NCBI GenBank assembly: GCA_027058735.1
Contig: JALURZ010000026.1
Location: 10,980-17,018 of the forward strand
Direction: 5' to 3'
From: Hyphomicrobiales bacterium
Lineage (GTDB): Bacteria > Pseudomonadota > Alphaproteobacteria > Rhizobiales > JALURZ01
Length of the DNA stretch: 6,039 bases
The position numbers and the translations under genes were made by a program. Below the pieces are notes generated by a model that saw only the letters and a program-made list of their open reading frames with translations, was not told the DNA's origin and searched no databases. Position 1 is the stretch's first letter. Every line of letters begins with the position of its first letter. Below, piece by piece: positions 1-6,039 of the stretch.

Positions 1-744
1 AATCGCGCCGCACAGGACGGCAAGCTCGCCGGTGCCCATAACGTAGTGAATTTGCAGGTAGTCGGCGAAAATCTTGTTGCCGGTCAAATAGGCGATGGCG
101 CCGAAACTGGCCGCCGCGATCATGACCGGGACAATGGCCAGCCCGTCCAGCCCGTCGGTAAGGTTGACCGAATTGCCGGCCCCCACGATCACGAAGGCGG
201 CGAAAAGAACGAAAAACCAGCCGAGGTCGATCATCAGATTCTTGAAAAACGGAAACATCAGCGCACTGGCGAACGGTTCGGTTCCCACATTCATCAGCAC
301 GATGGCGGCGAACCCGGCGATGACGAATTCGAGGGCCAGCCGGCGTCGCCCCGAGGTGCCCCCGGAGGACTGGCGGCTCACCTTGAGATAGTCGTCATAA
401 AGACCGATGGCCCCGAAGCTCAAGGTGACCCCGAGCACGACCCACACGTAGATATTGCTCAGATCGGCCCACAGCAGCGTTGCCACGGCGATGCCCATCA
501 GGATCATCAGCCCGCCCATTGTCGGGGTGCCCTGTTTCTTGATGATGTGGCCGGACGGGCCGTCCTCACGGATCGGCTGGCCTTTTCCCTGGCGCACCCG
601 CATCAACGCGATCAGGCGCGGCCCGAACAGAAAAACGACAATCAGCGCCGTCATGATGGCGCCGCCGGTGCGGAACGAAATATAGCGGAACACATTCAGC
701 GCGGTGAACTGATCGCTCAATGCGTCGAGCAGATGAAACAACAT
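1..744 (-). CDS. mraY: Phospho-N-acetylmuramoyl-pentapeptide-transferase MraY, N-terminal part
   Basis: MraY is the polytopic inner-membrane enzyme that transfers phospho-MurNAc-pentapeptide from UDP to undecaprenyl phosphate, making lipid I. The first 248 codons are present and open to the left edge; the family is about 360 residues, so roughly the last third is missing. The start MLFHLLDALS is a normal MraY beginning and is preceded by AGGGGA. Seen in order are: a membrane helix at about 25-45; the loop RQGKGQPIREDGPSGHIIKK (51-70) with KQGTPTMGGLMIL (70-82), a conserved signature; helices at about 77-92 and 98-114; the catalytic/Mg-binding pair Asp117-Asp118 in GLYDDYLKV; further helices at about 137-152 and 173-190; and NSVNLTDGLDGLA (191-203), the second signature. 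The third catalytic aspartate and the C-terminal histidine-rich loop lie outside. It follows murF as in the standard dcw order. There are no frame breaks. Confidence 0.97.
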   Translation of the reverse strand, partial: MLFHLLDALSDQFTALNVFRYISFRTGGAIMTALIVVFLFGPRLIALMRVRQGKGQPIREDGPSGHIIKKQGTPTMGGLMILMGIAVATLLWADLSNIYVWVVLGVTLSFGAIGLYDDYLKVSRQSSGGTSGRRRLALEFVIAGFAAIVLMNVGTEPFASALMFPFFKNLMIDLGWFFVLFAAFVIVGAGNSVNLTDGLDGLAIVPVMIAAASFGAIAYLTGNKIFADYLQIHYVMGTGELAVLCGAI

Positions 745-750
745 GGATTT

Positions 751-756
751 TCCCCT
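751..756 (-). promoter_or_regulatory. Ribosome binding site of mraY
   Basis: The minus strand reads AGGGGA six bases before the mraY ATG at 744, in the 34-base gap after murF. The spacing is ideal and it supports the chosen start. No promoter or terminator is apparent in the gap. Confidence 0.65.
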
Positions 757-778
757 CGGGGTTGCTGCCGGTTATCGG

Positions 779-2200
779 CTATTTGCCCCCCGTTTTCGCA
801 AATTCGGCCTCGAGCGCCTCAACGATCAATCCCATTGCGCTGCCCAGCGAACCCTTGATCATGACGATGTCGCCGGCGCGAAGTGTCGCGCGCAGCGCAG
901 CGGCCAGTTCCAGCGATCCTTGTGCATAGTCTGCCTGGATCCGGTTCGGCAGGGCATCCCACAGATGGCGCATCAGCGGCCCGCAGGCAAATACCAAGTC
1001 AACACGGGCTTCGGCAACCCATTGTTTCAATTCTTCATGAAGGCGCGGCCCTGAAGGCCCCAATTCCAGCATGTCGCCGAGCACCGCAATACGCCGCCCC
1101 TGGTGGTCCGGCGTCATGGTGCCCAGGGTGCGCAGCGCCGCGCGCATGGACGCCGGGTTGGCGTTGTAGCTCTCATCGATAAGGATCGCGGAGCCCTGCG
1201 CCAGTCTGAGCGTTTTGCGCGCGCCGCGCCCCGGGCCTGGCGTCCAATCCCTGAGCGCAAGCGCGCCGAGCGCCAGATCGGCTCCAAGCGTGTCTACCGC
1301 GGCCAGGACCGCCAGCGAATTCATCACCAGATGCGCGCCCGGCGCGCCAATCCTGTAAGCCACTGGCGTGCCGCGAATTTCAGCGCTCACCGTTGAAAGC
1401 GCGCCGGCCAAATGCATGTCGATAATCCGCGCGTCAGCCCGGCGCGCCGATCCAAAGCTCACAATCCGCTCCACGCCGGCCTCACGGGCGGCCGCACGAA
1501 GGTGTCCGAAAAACGAATTGTCGCGGTTGAGGATGGCGGTGCCCGACGGCTTGAGGCCGGTGAAGATTTCCGCCTTGGCGTCCGCGATTTCCCGCACGGA
1601 TGAAAAATGCCCCAGATGGACCGGCTCCACCGTCGTGATGATCGCGATATCAGGGGCGATCATCGCGGCAAGCGGCGTGATTTCACCGGGATGGTTCATG
1701 CCCACCTCGAAAATCGCGTAGTCAACCGCGCCGGGCATCCGCGCCAGCGACAGCGGCACCCCCCAGTGATTGTTGTAGGACTTGAGCGAAACATGCACCG
1801 CGCCCGTTGCCGCGAGCGCCAGCCTCAGCGCCTCCTTGGTGCCGGTCTTGCCGACACTGCCCGTTACGGCGACTATTCCGGCCCCGGTTCGCGCCCGCGC
1901 CGCGCGGCCAATGTCCTCCAGCGCCTTGAGCGTGTCGCCAACCCGCAGCAGGGGCTGAGCGTCGTCCTGCACCTCGTAGCCGCGCGACACCACACACAGC
2001 GCCGCGCCGGCCTCAAGGGCGGCGGCGACATGGCGGTGGCCGTCGCTGTTGTCGCCCTTGACGGCGACGAACAGATCGCCGCGCCGCAGGGTGCGGGTGT
2101 CGATGGAAACCCCGGTGACCGGGCCCGGCAGCGATCCGCACAGCGTGCCGCCGGTCGCCGCGACGAGCGCGTCCTGCGTCCACAGGGCCGCGGCGTTCAC
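779..2200 (-). CDS. murF: UDP-N-acetylmuramoyl-tripeptide--D-alanyl-D-alanine ligase MurF
   Basis: MurF completes the cytoplasmic precursor by joining D-Ala-D-Ala to UDP-MurNAc-tripeptide with ATP. The 473 residues fit the family (E. coli 452). The N-terminal domain contains VSIDTRTLRRGDLFVAVKG (31-49). The central ATPase domain has the P-loop TGSVGKTGTKE (113-123), SYNNHWGVPLSL (141-152) and FEVGMNHPGEI (164-174), the usual MurF trio. The C-terminal domain has IDESYNANPASM (341-352), VLGDMLELG (373-381), LVFACGP (402-408) and IKGSLGSAMG (448-457). The start is GTG, not ATG: its bases overlap the murE TGA (GTGA), and no good Shine-Dalgarno sequence precedes it, so translation probably depends on ribosomes finishing murE. 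The P-loop has Gly where many Mur ligases have Thr or Ser after GKT; the catalytic Lys and Thr are kept. The TAG stop is 34 bases before mraY. Confidence 0.97.
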   Translation of the reverse strand: MNAAALWTQDALVAATGGTLCGSLPGPVTGVSIDTRTLRRGDLFVAVKGDNSDGHRHVAAALEAGAALCVVSRGYEVQDDAQPLLRVGDTLKALEDIGRAARARTGAGIVAVTGSVGKTGTKEALRLALAATGAVHVSLKSYNNHWGVPLSLARMPGAVDYAIFEVGMNHPGEITPLAAMIAPDIAIITTVEPVHLGHFSSVREIADAKAEIFTGLKPSGTAILNRDNSFFGHLRAAAREAGVERIVSFGSARRADARIIDMHLAGALSTVSAEIRGTPVAYRIGAPGAHLVMNSLAVLAAVDTLGADLALGALALRDWTPGPGRGARKTLRLAQGSAILIDESYNANPASMRAALRTLGTMTPDHQGRRIAVLGDMLELGPSGPRLHEELKQWVAEARVDLVFACGPLMRHLWDALPNRIQADYAQGSLELAAALRATLRAGDIVMIKGSLGSAMGLIVEALEAEFAKTGGK

Positions 2201-3657
2201 CGTGCACCGCCCGTGCCCAGCACATCGCGGATGACATCGTGATCGCTGAACGCGATAACCTCATCGCCGATCACCTGCCCGGTCTCATGCCCCTTCCCCG
2301 CCACCAGCAGCACATCGCCCCCCTGCAGGTCGTTCATGGCGGCTTCTATGGCCGCGGCGCGGTCGCCGATTTCCTCGCCCTGGGGAACAGCCGCCAGGAT
2401 GGCCTTGCGGATGGCGGCCGGGTCCTCGCCGCGCGGATTGTCGTCGGTCACGATAACCCGGTCGGCGAGCCGCGCGGACACCGCCCCCATCTGCGGGCGC
2501 TTGCCCCTGTCGCGCTCGCCGCCGCATCCCATGACGACGATCAGCCGGTTCTCGGTACAGGGGCGCAGCGCGCCCAGCGCATTTTCCAGCGCGTCGGGCG
2601 TGTGGGCGTAATCGACGAAAATGCTGGCCCCGGTTTTGCTCGTGGCGACGCGCTCCAGCCGGCCGGCAGCGCCTTTCAGTGTTGCAAGCGCCGCGGCGAC
2701 GGTCTGCGGCGCCAGCCCGCCCGCGATCGCCAGGCCGGCGGCGACAAGCACGTTGGACGATTGAAACGCGCCGGTCAGCGGCAGCGCCATGTCGAATGTC
2801 TCGCCCGCGATTTCCACCGTCAGATCCTGTCCGAACCCGCGTCTGCGCATATCGACGAGACGCAGGCGGACAGCGTCGCGCCCCACCGAGAAAATGTTCA
2901 GTTTCCGCGCCCGGGCAAGTTTTTCCACCTCGCGCCCATGCCTGCCATCGACATCGATGACCGCGGGGCAGCCCGGCTCCAGCAGTTCGCAAAACAGCCG
3001 CATCTTCTGGGCGAAATAGTCCTCGAATGAGGGATGGTAGTCGAGATGATCGCGGCTGATATTGGTGAATGCGCCGGCGGCGATGCGCACGCCGTCGAGC
3101 CGGAACTGGGCGAGGCCGTGGCTTGAGGCTTCGAGGGCCAGATGGGTGATGCCGGAGCGGGCGAGCCGGTCGAGATCGCGATGCAGGGCGACCGGGTCGG
3201 GCGTCGTGAGGGCGCGCGCCGCGGTGGCCTCGCGCGACACGATGCCGAGGGTGCCGAGGCTTGCCGCGCGAACACCGTGAGCCTCCCAGATCTGCTGCAG
3301 AAAAGCGGCCACCGACGTTTTGCCGTTGGTGCCGGTTATGGCCGCGACAAACCCCGGCTGGCGCCCATGGAAGCGGGCCGCGGCCAGCGAAAGCGCGCGG
3401 CGCGGATTGGCCTCGCGCCAGACGGGAATGCCCGGCGGTTCGTCGAAGTCGGCATCGCGCGCCACAAGAATGCCGGCGGCGCCGTTGCGCACCGCCTGGG
3501 GAATGAACCGGACGCCATCGGTCCGTGTGCCCGACAGGGCCGCGAACAGATAGCCGGGCGCGACTTCGCGGCTGTCGGCGGTCAACCCGCTGATCTCGAT
3601 CTGCGCGGCCAATGCGCCATCATCCGCGGCGCCACCCATCAAGGTCGACAATTTCAT
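2197..3657 (-). CDS. murE: UDP-N-acetylmuramoyl-L-alanyl-D-glutamate--2,6-diaminopimelate ligase MurE
   Basis: MurE is the cytoplasmic ATP-dependent ligase that adds meso-diaminopimelate to UDP-MurNAc-L-Ala-D-Glu. The 486-residue length fits the family (E. coli 495). An N-terminal UDP-binding domain includes LTADSREVAPGYLFAALSG (25-43). The central domain has the P-loop TGTNGKTSVA (108-117), TTPDP (151-155), EASSHGL (176-182), DHLDYH (203-208) and Lys218 in YFAQKMRLF, the likely carbamylated lysine. The C-terminal domain has GRLERV (332-337), VDYAHTPDAL (348-357), DNPRGEDP (406-413) and GKGHE (454-458). DNPR is the signature of meso-DAP-specific MurE; lysine-specific enzymes differ there. ATG 3657 gives MKLSTLM, a usual MurE beginning, although the ribosome site is poor (GGGA about ten bases away), so reinitiation after ftsI, 18 bases upstream, may help. 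The TGA stop overlaps the murF GTG by four bases. Confidence 0.97.
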   Translation of the reverse strand: MKLSTLMGGAADDGALAAQIEISGLTADSREVAPGYLFAALSGTRTDGVRFIPQAVRNGAAGILVARDADFDEPPGIPVWREANPRRALSLAAARFHGRQPGFVAAITGTNGKTSVAAFLQQIWEAHGVRAASLGTLGIVSREATAARALTTPDPVALHRDLDRLARSGITHLALEASSHGLAQFRLDGVRIAAGAFTNISRDHLDYHPSFEDYFAQKMRLFCELLEPGCPAVIDVDGRHGREVEKLARARKLNIFSVGRDAVRLRLVDMRRRGFGQDLTVEIAGETFDMALPLTGAFQSSNVLVAAGLAIAGGLAPQTVAAALATLKGAAGRLERVATSKTGASIFVDYAHTPDALENALGALRPCTENRLIVVMGCGGERDRGKRPQMGAVSARLADRVIVTDDNPRGEDPAAIRKAILAAVPQGEEIGDRAAAIEAAMNDLQGGDVLLVAGKGHETGQVIGDEVIAFSDHDVIRDVLGTGGAR

Positions 3658-3675
3658 ATGACGCGGGTCCCGGCT

Positions 3676-5391
3676 CTAATTGGCCGTTTCCTTTACGCTC
3701 GCGGTCTGGGTGGCGTCAATATCGGGGAGAATTCCCAGCAACGGCGCGATGCGTGAAATCAGGCGGCCGGTGAGCGGCGCGGCATTCCAGCCCGCTGTCG
3801 CCTGGCCGCGTGTCGCAGCCGAGGGCCTGGGTTCATCCAGCATGACCAGAGTCACATATTTCGGCGCGTCCGCCGGCACCACACCGAGGAAGGAGGTGCG
3901 CAGATCCTTCTTGGAATAGCGTCCGTTGACGACCTTTTCTGCCGTGCCCGTCTTGCCGCCGATGGAATAGCCCGCCACCTGCGCCTTGCGCCCGGTTCCG
4001 GTTTCCACATTGAGCCGCATCAGCGTGCGCATTTTTTCGCTGGTCTCCGGCTTGATCACCCGGCGCGCCAGCGGCCGCGCGAAATCGGCGCTGCGGCGCA
4101 GAAAGGTCGGCGGGATCAACAGCCCGCCATTCATCAGCGCCGCGCCGGCGGCCGCCAGGTGCAGCGGCGTCATCGAGATGCCGTGCCCGAAGGCGATCGT
4201 GACCGAATTGAGCGTGCGCCAGTTGCGCGGGGCGCTGGGCGCGGGCGCGCCGGGCAGTTCCGTCTTCAGCGACGACAGCAATCCAAGCCTGCGCAGAAAA
4301 GCCTTGTGGCGCTCGATGCCGGCTTCCATCGCGATTTTTCCCGCGCCGATATTCGACGAATAGGTAAATACCTCGCGCAGCGTGAGCGGCCGTTTCTGAC
4401 CGTGAAAGTCGGAAATTGTCGATGAACCAATCCTGAGCGGATTGGTCGCGTCGTAGCGCGTGTCAAGGGTCGCGATGCCTTCATCCAGCGCCATCGCGAC
4501 CGTTACCGCCTTCAGGGTCGATCCCGGCTCGAAAAGAGCGCCGGAAATGCGGTTGAAGCGCTTGGGGTCCAGCGCTTCGGCGGGTTCATTGGGGTTGAAA
4601 TCCGGCATGGATGCGAGCGCGACCACCTCGCCGGTGCGCACATCGAGGATCACGCCGGCCCCCGCTTTTGCGCCGTGGGCGGCGATCGCCGCGGCCAGTT
4701 CCTCGTCCAGCACATTCTGCACCCGCACATCGATCGACAGCCGGACCGGCGCCAGCGGTGAAGAAGTCCGCCCGCGCCGCGTGCCGGCCAGACGCTCTGC
4801 ATCGATATACCGCTCGATGCCGGACGCGCCCCTGTTATCAACATTGACATAGCCCAGCACATGGGCGGCCAGACGCCCGAGCGGATAGACACGGCGGGTT
4901 TCGCTGGAAAACTCGAACCCGGGGATGCCCAGATTGTGCACCGCGATCTGTTCGCGCGGACTGAGCTCGCGCTTGATCCACACGAACGCCTTTCTGCTTT
5001 CCAGCTTGTCGCGCAGGACCTTGCGGTCGAGCCCGGGAAGCACCGTGGTGATCTGTTCGATGGCCTCGTCCACATCGATCACCTTGCGGGCATTGGCGTG
5101 AAGGGACGCGGTCTGTATGTCGGTTGCCAGGATGACGCCATTGCGATCGACGATATCGGGCCGCGCGGTCCGCTCGCCGGCGCCGCCGGCGGTTCCCGTC
5201 CGGATCTGGGGCGCATCGAGGTTGAGATCGGCCAGCCGCGCGCCCACGACCGAAAAGCTCAGCGCAAGCCCGGCGATAAGCACCAGCATGCGCCGGCGCG
5301 TGTCGCCCCGCTCGCCCAGAGTGCGCATCCAGGTGCGCTCACCGGCCTGCCCGCATGGCGCACGCGCCGAAGGGTTACTGCTTCGCGCCAT
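3676..5391 (-). CDS. ftsI: Septal peptidoglycan D,D-transpeptidase FtsI (PBP3, class B penicillin-binding protein)
   Basis: FtsI crosslinks peptide stems of new septal peptidoglycan on the periplasmic side and works with FtsW; it is a target of beta-lactams. From the chosen ATG it has 571 residues (E. coli 588). Visible in order are: a basic cytoplasmic N-terminus; a single membrane helix at about 35-52 (LVLIAGLALSFSVVGARLAD); the start of the class B dimerisation/pedestal domain with RPDIVDRNGVILAT at 77-90; and the transpeptidase domain with all three active-site motifs. These are SxxK as STLK at 291-294 (nucleophile Ser291, general base Lys294), SxN as SSN at 345-347, and KTG at 480-482 within GGKTGTAEK. 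No PASTA domains follow. The start was moved from an in-frame GTG at 5406 to ATG 5391 because GAGGTG sits just before the ATG; either way it overlaps the end of ftsL (17 bases from the ATG). The TAG stop is 18 bases before murE. With these motifs and neighbours, a paralogue such as PBP2 or a sporulation PBP is unlikely. Confidence 0.96.
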   Translation of the reverse strand: MARSSNPSARAPCGQAGERTWMRTLGERGDTRRRMLVLIAGLALSFSVVGARLADLNLDAPQIRTGTAGGAGERTARPDIVDRNGVILATDIQTASLHANARKVIDVDEAIEQITTVLPGLDRKVLRDKLESRKAFVWIKRELSPREQIAVHNLGIPGFEFSSETRRVYPLGRLAAHVLGYVNVDNRGASGIERYIDAERLAGTRRGRTSSPLAPVRLSIDVRVQNVLDEELAAAIAAHGAKAGAGVILDVRTGEVVALASMPDFNPNEPAEALDPKRFNRISGALFEPGSTLKAVTVAMALDEGIATLDTRYDATNPLRIGSSTISDFHGQKRPLTLREVFTYSSNIGAGKIAMEAGIERHKAFLRRLGLLSSLKTELPGAPAPSAPRNWRTLNSVTIAFGHGISMTPLHLAAAGAALMNGGLLIPPTFLRRSADFARPLARRVIKPETSEKMRTLMRLNVETGTGRKAQVAGYSIGGKTGTAEKVVNGRYSKKDLRTSFLGVVPADAPKYVTLVMLDEPRPSAATRGQATAGWNAAPLTGRLISRIAPLLGILPDIDATQTASVKETAN

Positions 5392-5827
5392 CGCCACCTC
5401 TTTCACGCGCGTTTTCCCCGCGCACGCGGATCAGCAGGTCGGTCAGCGCGTCGCTGTCATAGGCCGGTGCGCCCTTTTCATCCGGCAGCCGCGCCAGCAA
5501 GCCGTTCAGGGCATCGGAACTGTAGACGGCCAGGTCCGGTTCACGCTCCGGCACCAGTTTGACAAGCTGTTCGAATGTGGTGATCTGGCGCGGCGAGATA
5601 TTTTCGAAACCCAGATGCCGCCGGGCCAGAATGGCAAGCCGGCGCGGATTGTCCAGATTGCTCCAGTCGGCGCGCAGCAGCTTGACGTGTTCGCGTTCCC
5701 GGGCGATGTCGCGGCGCAGTTCGGCGACGCGGTTGCCGGCCGCCTCGGTGCGGTATTTGACATGATACAGGCCGAATGACAGCACCAGCGCGGCCACCGC
5801 GAGGCCCAGTGTGAGGATCCGGATCAT
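5375..5827 (-). CDS. ftsL: Cell division protein FtsL
   Basis: The product is a 150-residue bitopic inner-membrane protein of the divisome. In well-studied bacteria FtsL forms a complex with FtsB and FtsQ and helps activate septal peptidoglycan synthesis by FtsW and FtsI. The sequence shows a very short cytoplasmic start (MIRI), a membrane helix at about residues 4-21, then a charged, heptad-like stretch at about 26-58 fitting a coiled coil, and a conserved-looking segment NLDNPRRLAILARRHLGF (57-74) typical of FtsL. The tail from about residue 80 is acidic to neutral and contains a repeated motif (residues 102-114 and 123-135). At 150 residues it is longer than the 121-residue E. coli protein, the extra length being C-terminal. 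The start is supported by AAGGAG at the right distance and by the ATGA overlap with rsmH. The 3' end overlaps ftsI. FtsL sequences diverge strongly, so the call leans on topology, the DNPRRL segment and the position between rsmH and ftsI. Confidence 0.88.
   Translation of the reverse strand: MIRILTLGLAVAALVLSFGLYHVKYRTEAAGNRVAELRRDIAREREHVKLLRADWSNLDNPRRLAILARRHLGFENISPRQITTFEQLVKLVPEREPDLAVYSSDALNGLLARLPDEKGAPAYDSDALTDLLIRVRGENARERGGDGAKQ
5395..5400 (-). promoter_or_regulatory. Ribosome binding site that sets the ftsI start
   Basis: The minus strand reads AAAGAGGTGGCG directly before the ATG at 5391. GAGGTG matches the anti-Shine-Dalgarno end of 16S rRNA over six bases, with about five bases between AGG and the ATG. 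It favours ATG 5391 over the upstream GTG at 5406, which would place this ribosome site inside the coding sequence. Confidence 0.7.
5423..5524 (-). repeat. Duplicated 13-residue motif in the FtsL tail
   Basis: FtsL residues 102-114 (YSSDALNGLLARL) and 123-135 (YDSDALTDLLIRV) match at 8 of 13 positions, offset by 21 residues. They are encoded at 5524-5486 and 5461-5423. The codons differ, so the similarity is mainly at protein level. Both copies look like short amphipathic helices. Confidence 0.6.
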
Positions 5828-6033
5828 CGCGCGCTCCTTCCGCGCGCAGCACGCGGCGGGGCCGGTATGGCGCTGACCGGCCCGCCCCAGGCCGGCGCTT
5901 CCAGCCGTTCGGCGATCCGCAGTTTTGCCGAGCGGGCGCGCGGATTGGCCGCGATTTCCTCCGCCCCCGGCGTCAGGGCGCCGCGGCTGATCAGTCTGAA
6001 AGACGGCGCACGCGCATCGCCCGGCGCCGTCTT
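5824..6033 (-). CDS. rsmH: 16S rRNA (cytosine(1402)-N(4))-methyltransferase RsmH, C-terminal fragment
   Basis: This is the 3' end of rsmH (older name mraW), whose product methylates N4 of C1402 in 16S rRNA using S-adenosylmethionine. About 69 codons remain. The segment PSFRLISRGALTPGAEEIAA, followed by NPRARSAKLRIAERL, matches the typical end of RsmH (a phenylalanine-lysine/arginine-leucine strand, then N-P-R-A-R-S-A-K-L-R). The catalytic methyltransferase domain lies outside the window. After the conserved end there is a tail of about 25 residues rich in Pro, Ala and Arg. The TGA stop overlaps the ftsL ATG by four bases (ATGA), which suggests translational coupling, and the ftsL Shine-Dalgarno sequence lies inside this reading frame. 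Reading upstream, an in-frame TGA occurs at 6036-6034, inside the second arm of a perfect inverted repeat that ends at the window edge. I take this stop to be an end artefact rather than a true nonsense mutation. No usable start codon exists in the visible part. Identity rests on the C-terminal signature and the dcw position just before ftsL. Confidence 0.85.
   Translation of the reverse strand, partial: KTAPGDARAPSFRLISRGALTPGAEEIAANPRARSAKLRIAERLEAPAWGGPVSAIPAPPRAARGRSAR
5834..5839 (-). promoter_or_regulatory. Ribosome binding site of ftsL
   Basis: The minus strand reads AAGGAG six bases before the ftsL ATG at 5827. This is a near-perfect Shine-Dalgarno sequence lying inside the end of rsmH, and it fixes the ftsL start. 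Confidence 0.8.
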
Positions 6034-6039
6034 TCAGAC
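5994..6039. repeat. Perfect 16-bp inverted repeat at the window end
   Basis: The left arm at 5994-6009 (GTCTGAAAGACGGCGC) is the exact reverse complement of the right arm at 6024-6039, with a 14-base spacer. The right arm ends on the last base of the window. The repeat lies within the rsmH reading frame and places a TGA in that frame. A terminal position and perfect pairing are what a fold-back (strand-switch) artefact at a contig end would leave. A true hairpin is the alternative. Confidence 0.9.

Noticed and set aside
752..761. CCCCTCGGGG palindrome overlapping the mraY ribosome site, which might hide it in a hairpin.
   Set aside because: The loop would be two bases, or the stem only three pairs with a four-base loop. 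Such short palindromes are frequent at this GC content, so there is no good case for regulation.
46..858. A 270-codon open frame on the plus strand opposite mraY and the end of murF.
   Set aside because: Its translation is rich in Arg, Gln, His, Asp, Gly and Pro with no recognisable domain, the usual shadow of a GC-rich gene on the opposite strand. The opposite strand encodes well-conserved MraY and MurF.
1607..2242. A 211-codon plus-strand open frame opposite murF.
   Set aside because: Arg-rich and featureless, fully antisense to the conserved murF N-terminal and central domains.
2239..3030. A 263-codon plus-strand open frame opposite murE.
   Set aside because: It lies wholly inside the conserved murE gene, has low-complexity composition and no family resemblance; an antisense shadow.
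3658..3675. The 18-base ftsI-murE gap, inspected for a terminator or promoter because it contains CGGGTCCCG.
   Set aside because: The inverted repeat is too short and has no following T run. The gap is too short for an independent promoter, and the genes appear co-transcribed.
4861..5562. A 233-codon plus-strand open frame opposite ftsI and ftsL.
   Set aside because: It covers the antisense of the FtsI N-terminal domain and ends in a Pro/Arg/Ala-rich run; nothing supports translation.
1..6039. Search for an undescribed system, mobile element, CRISPR, RNA gene or inserted cargo.
   Set aside because: Every base except two short gaps (18 and 34 bases) is accounted for by conserved dcw genes in standard order. 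There is no room for inserted cargo and no sign of transfer.

Overview
The window is a GC-rich stretch of bacterial chromosome holding one segment of the division and cell wall (dcw) cluster. All genes lie on the minus strand. Read in the direction of transcription (right to left) the order is rsmH (3' end only), ftsL, ftsI, murE, murF, mraY (5' part only). This order, the FtsL type (one membrane helix, coiled coil, a conserved segment around DNPRRLAILARRHL) and the character of the proteins point to an alphaproteobacterium. A Hyphomicrobiales-like lineage is possible, but I cannot resolve this by eye. MurE carries a DNPR motif, so the peptidoglycan should be of the meso-diaminopimelate type.

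Layout: 6033-5824 rsmH tail; 5827-5375 ftsL (4-base overlap with rsmH); 5391-3676 ftsI (17-base overlap with ftsL); an 18-base gap; 3657-2197 murE; 2200-779 murF (GTG start, 4-base overlap with murE); a 34-base gap that holds a clear Shine-Dalgarno sequence; 744-1 mraY, cut by the left edge. No non-coding stretch exceeds 34 bases. I see no internal promoter, terminator, RNA gene, mobile element or CRISPR, so the genes look like one co-transcribed, translationally coupled unit.

The genes work together as follows. MurE adds meso-DAP to UDP-MurNAc-L-Ala-D-Glu, MurF adds D-Ala-D-Ala, and MraY loads the finished UDP-MurNAc-pentapeptide onto undecaprenyl phosphate in the inner membrane. FtsI crosslinks the resulting septal peptidoglycan inside the divisome, where FtsL is a scaffold and activator. 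RsmH is a 16S rRNA methyltransferase that customarily heads this cluster.

I found no new biological system here. The points worth a second look are: (1) a perfect 16-bp inverted repeat that ends on the last base of the window and puts an in-frame stop into rsmH, most simply a fold-back artefact at a contig end; (2) a duplicated 13-residue motif in the C-terminal tail of FtsL; and (3) start-site and overlap details that automated annotation could get wrong.
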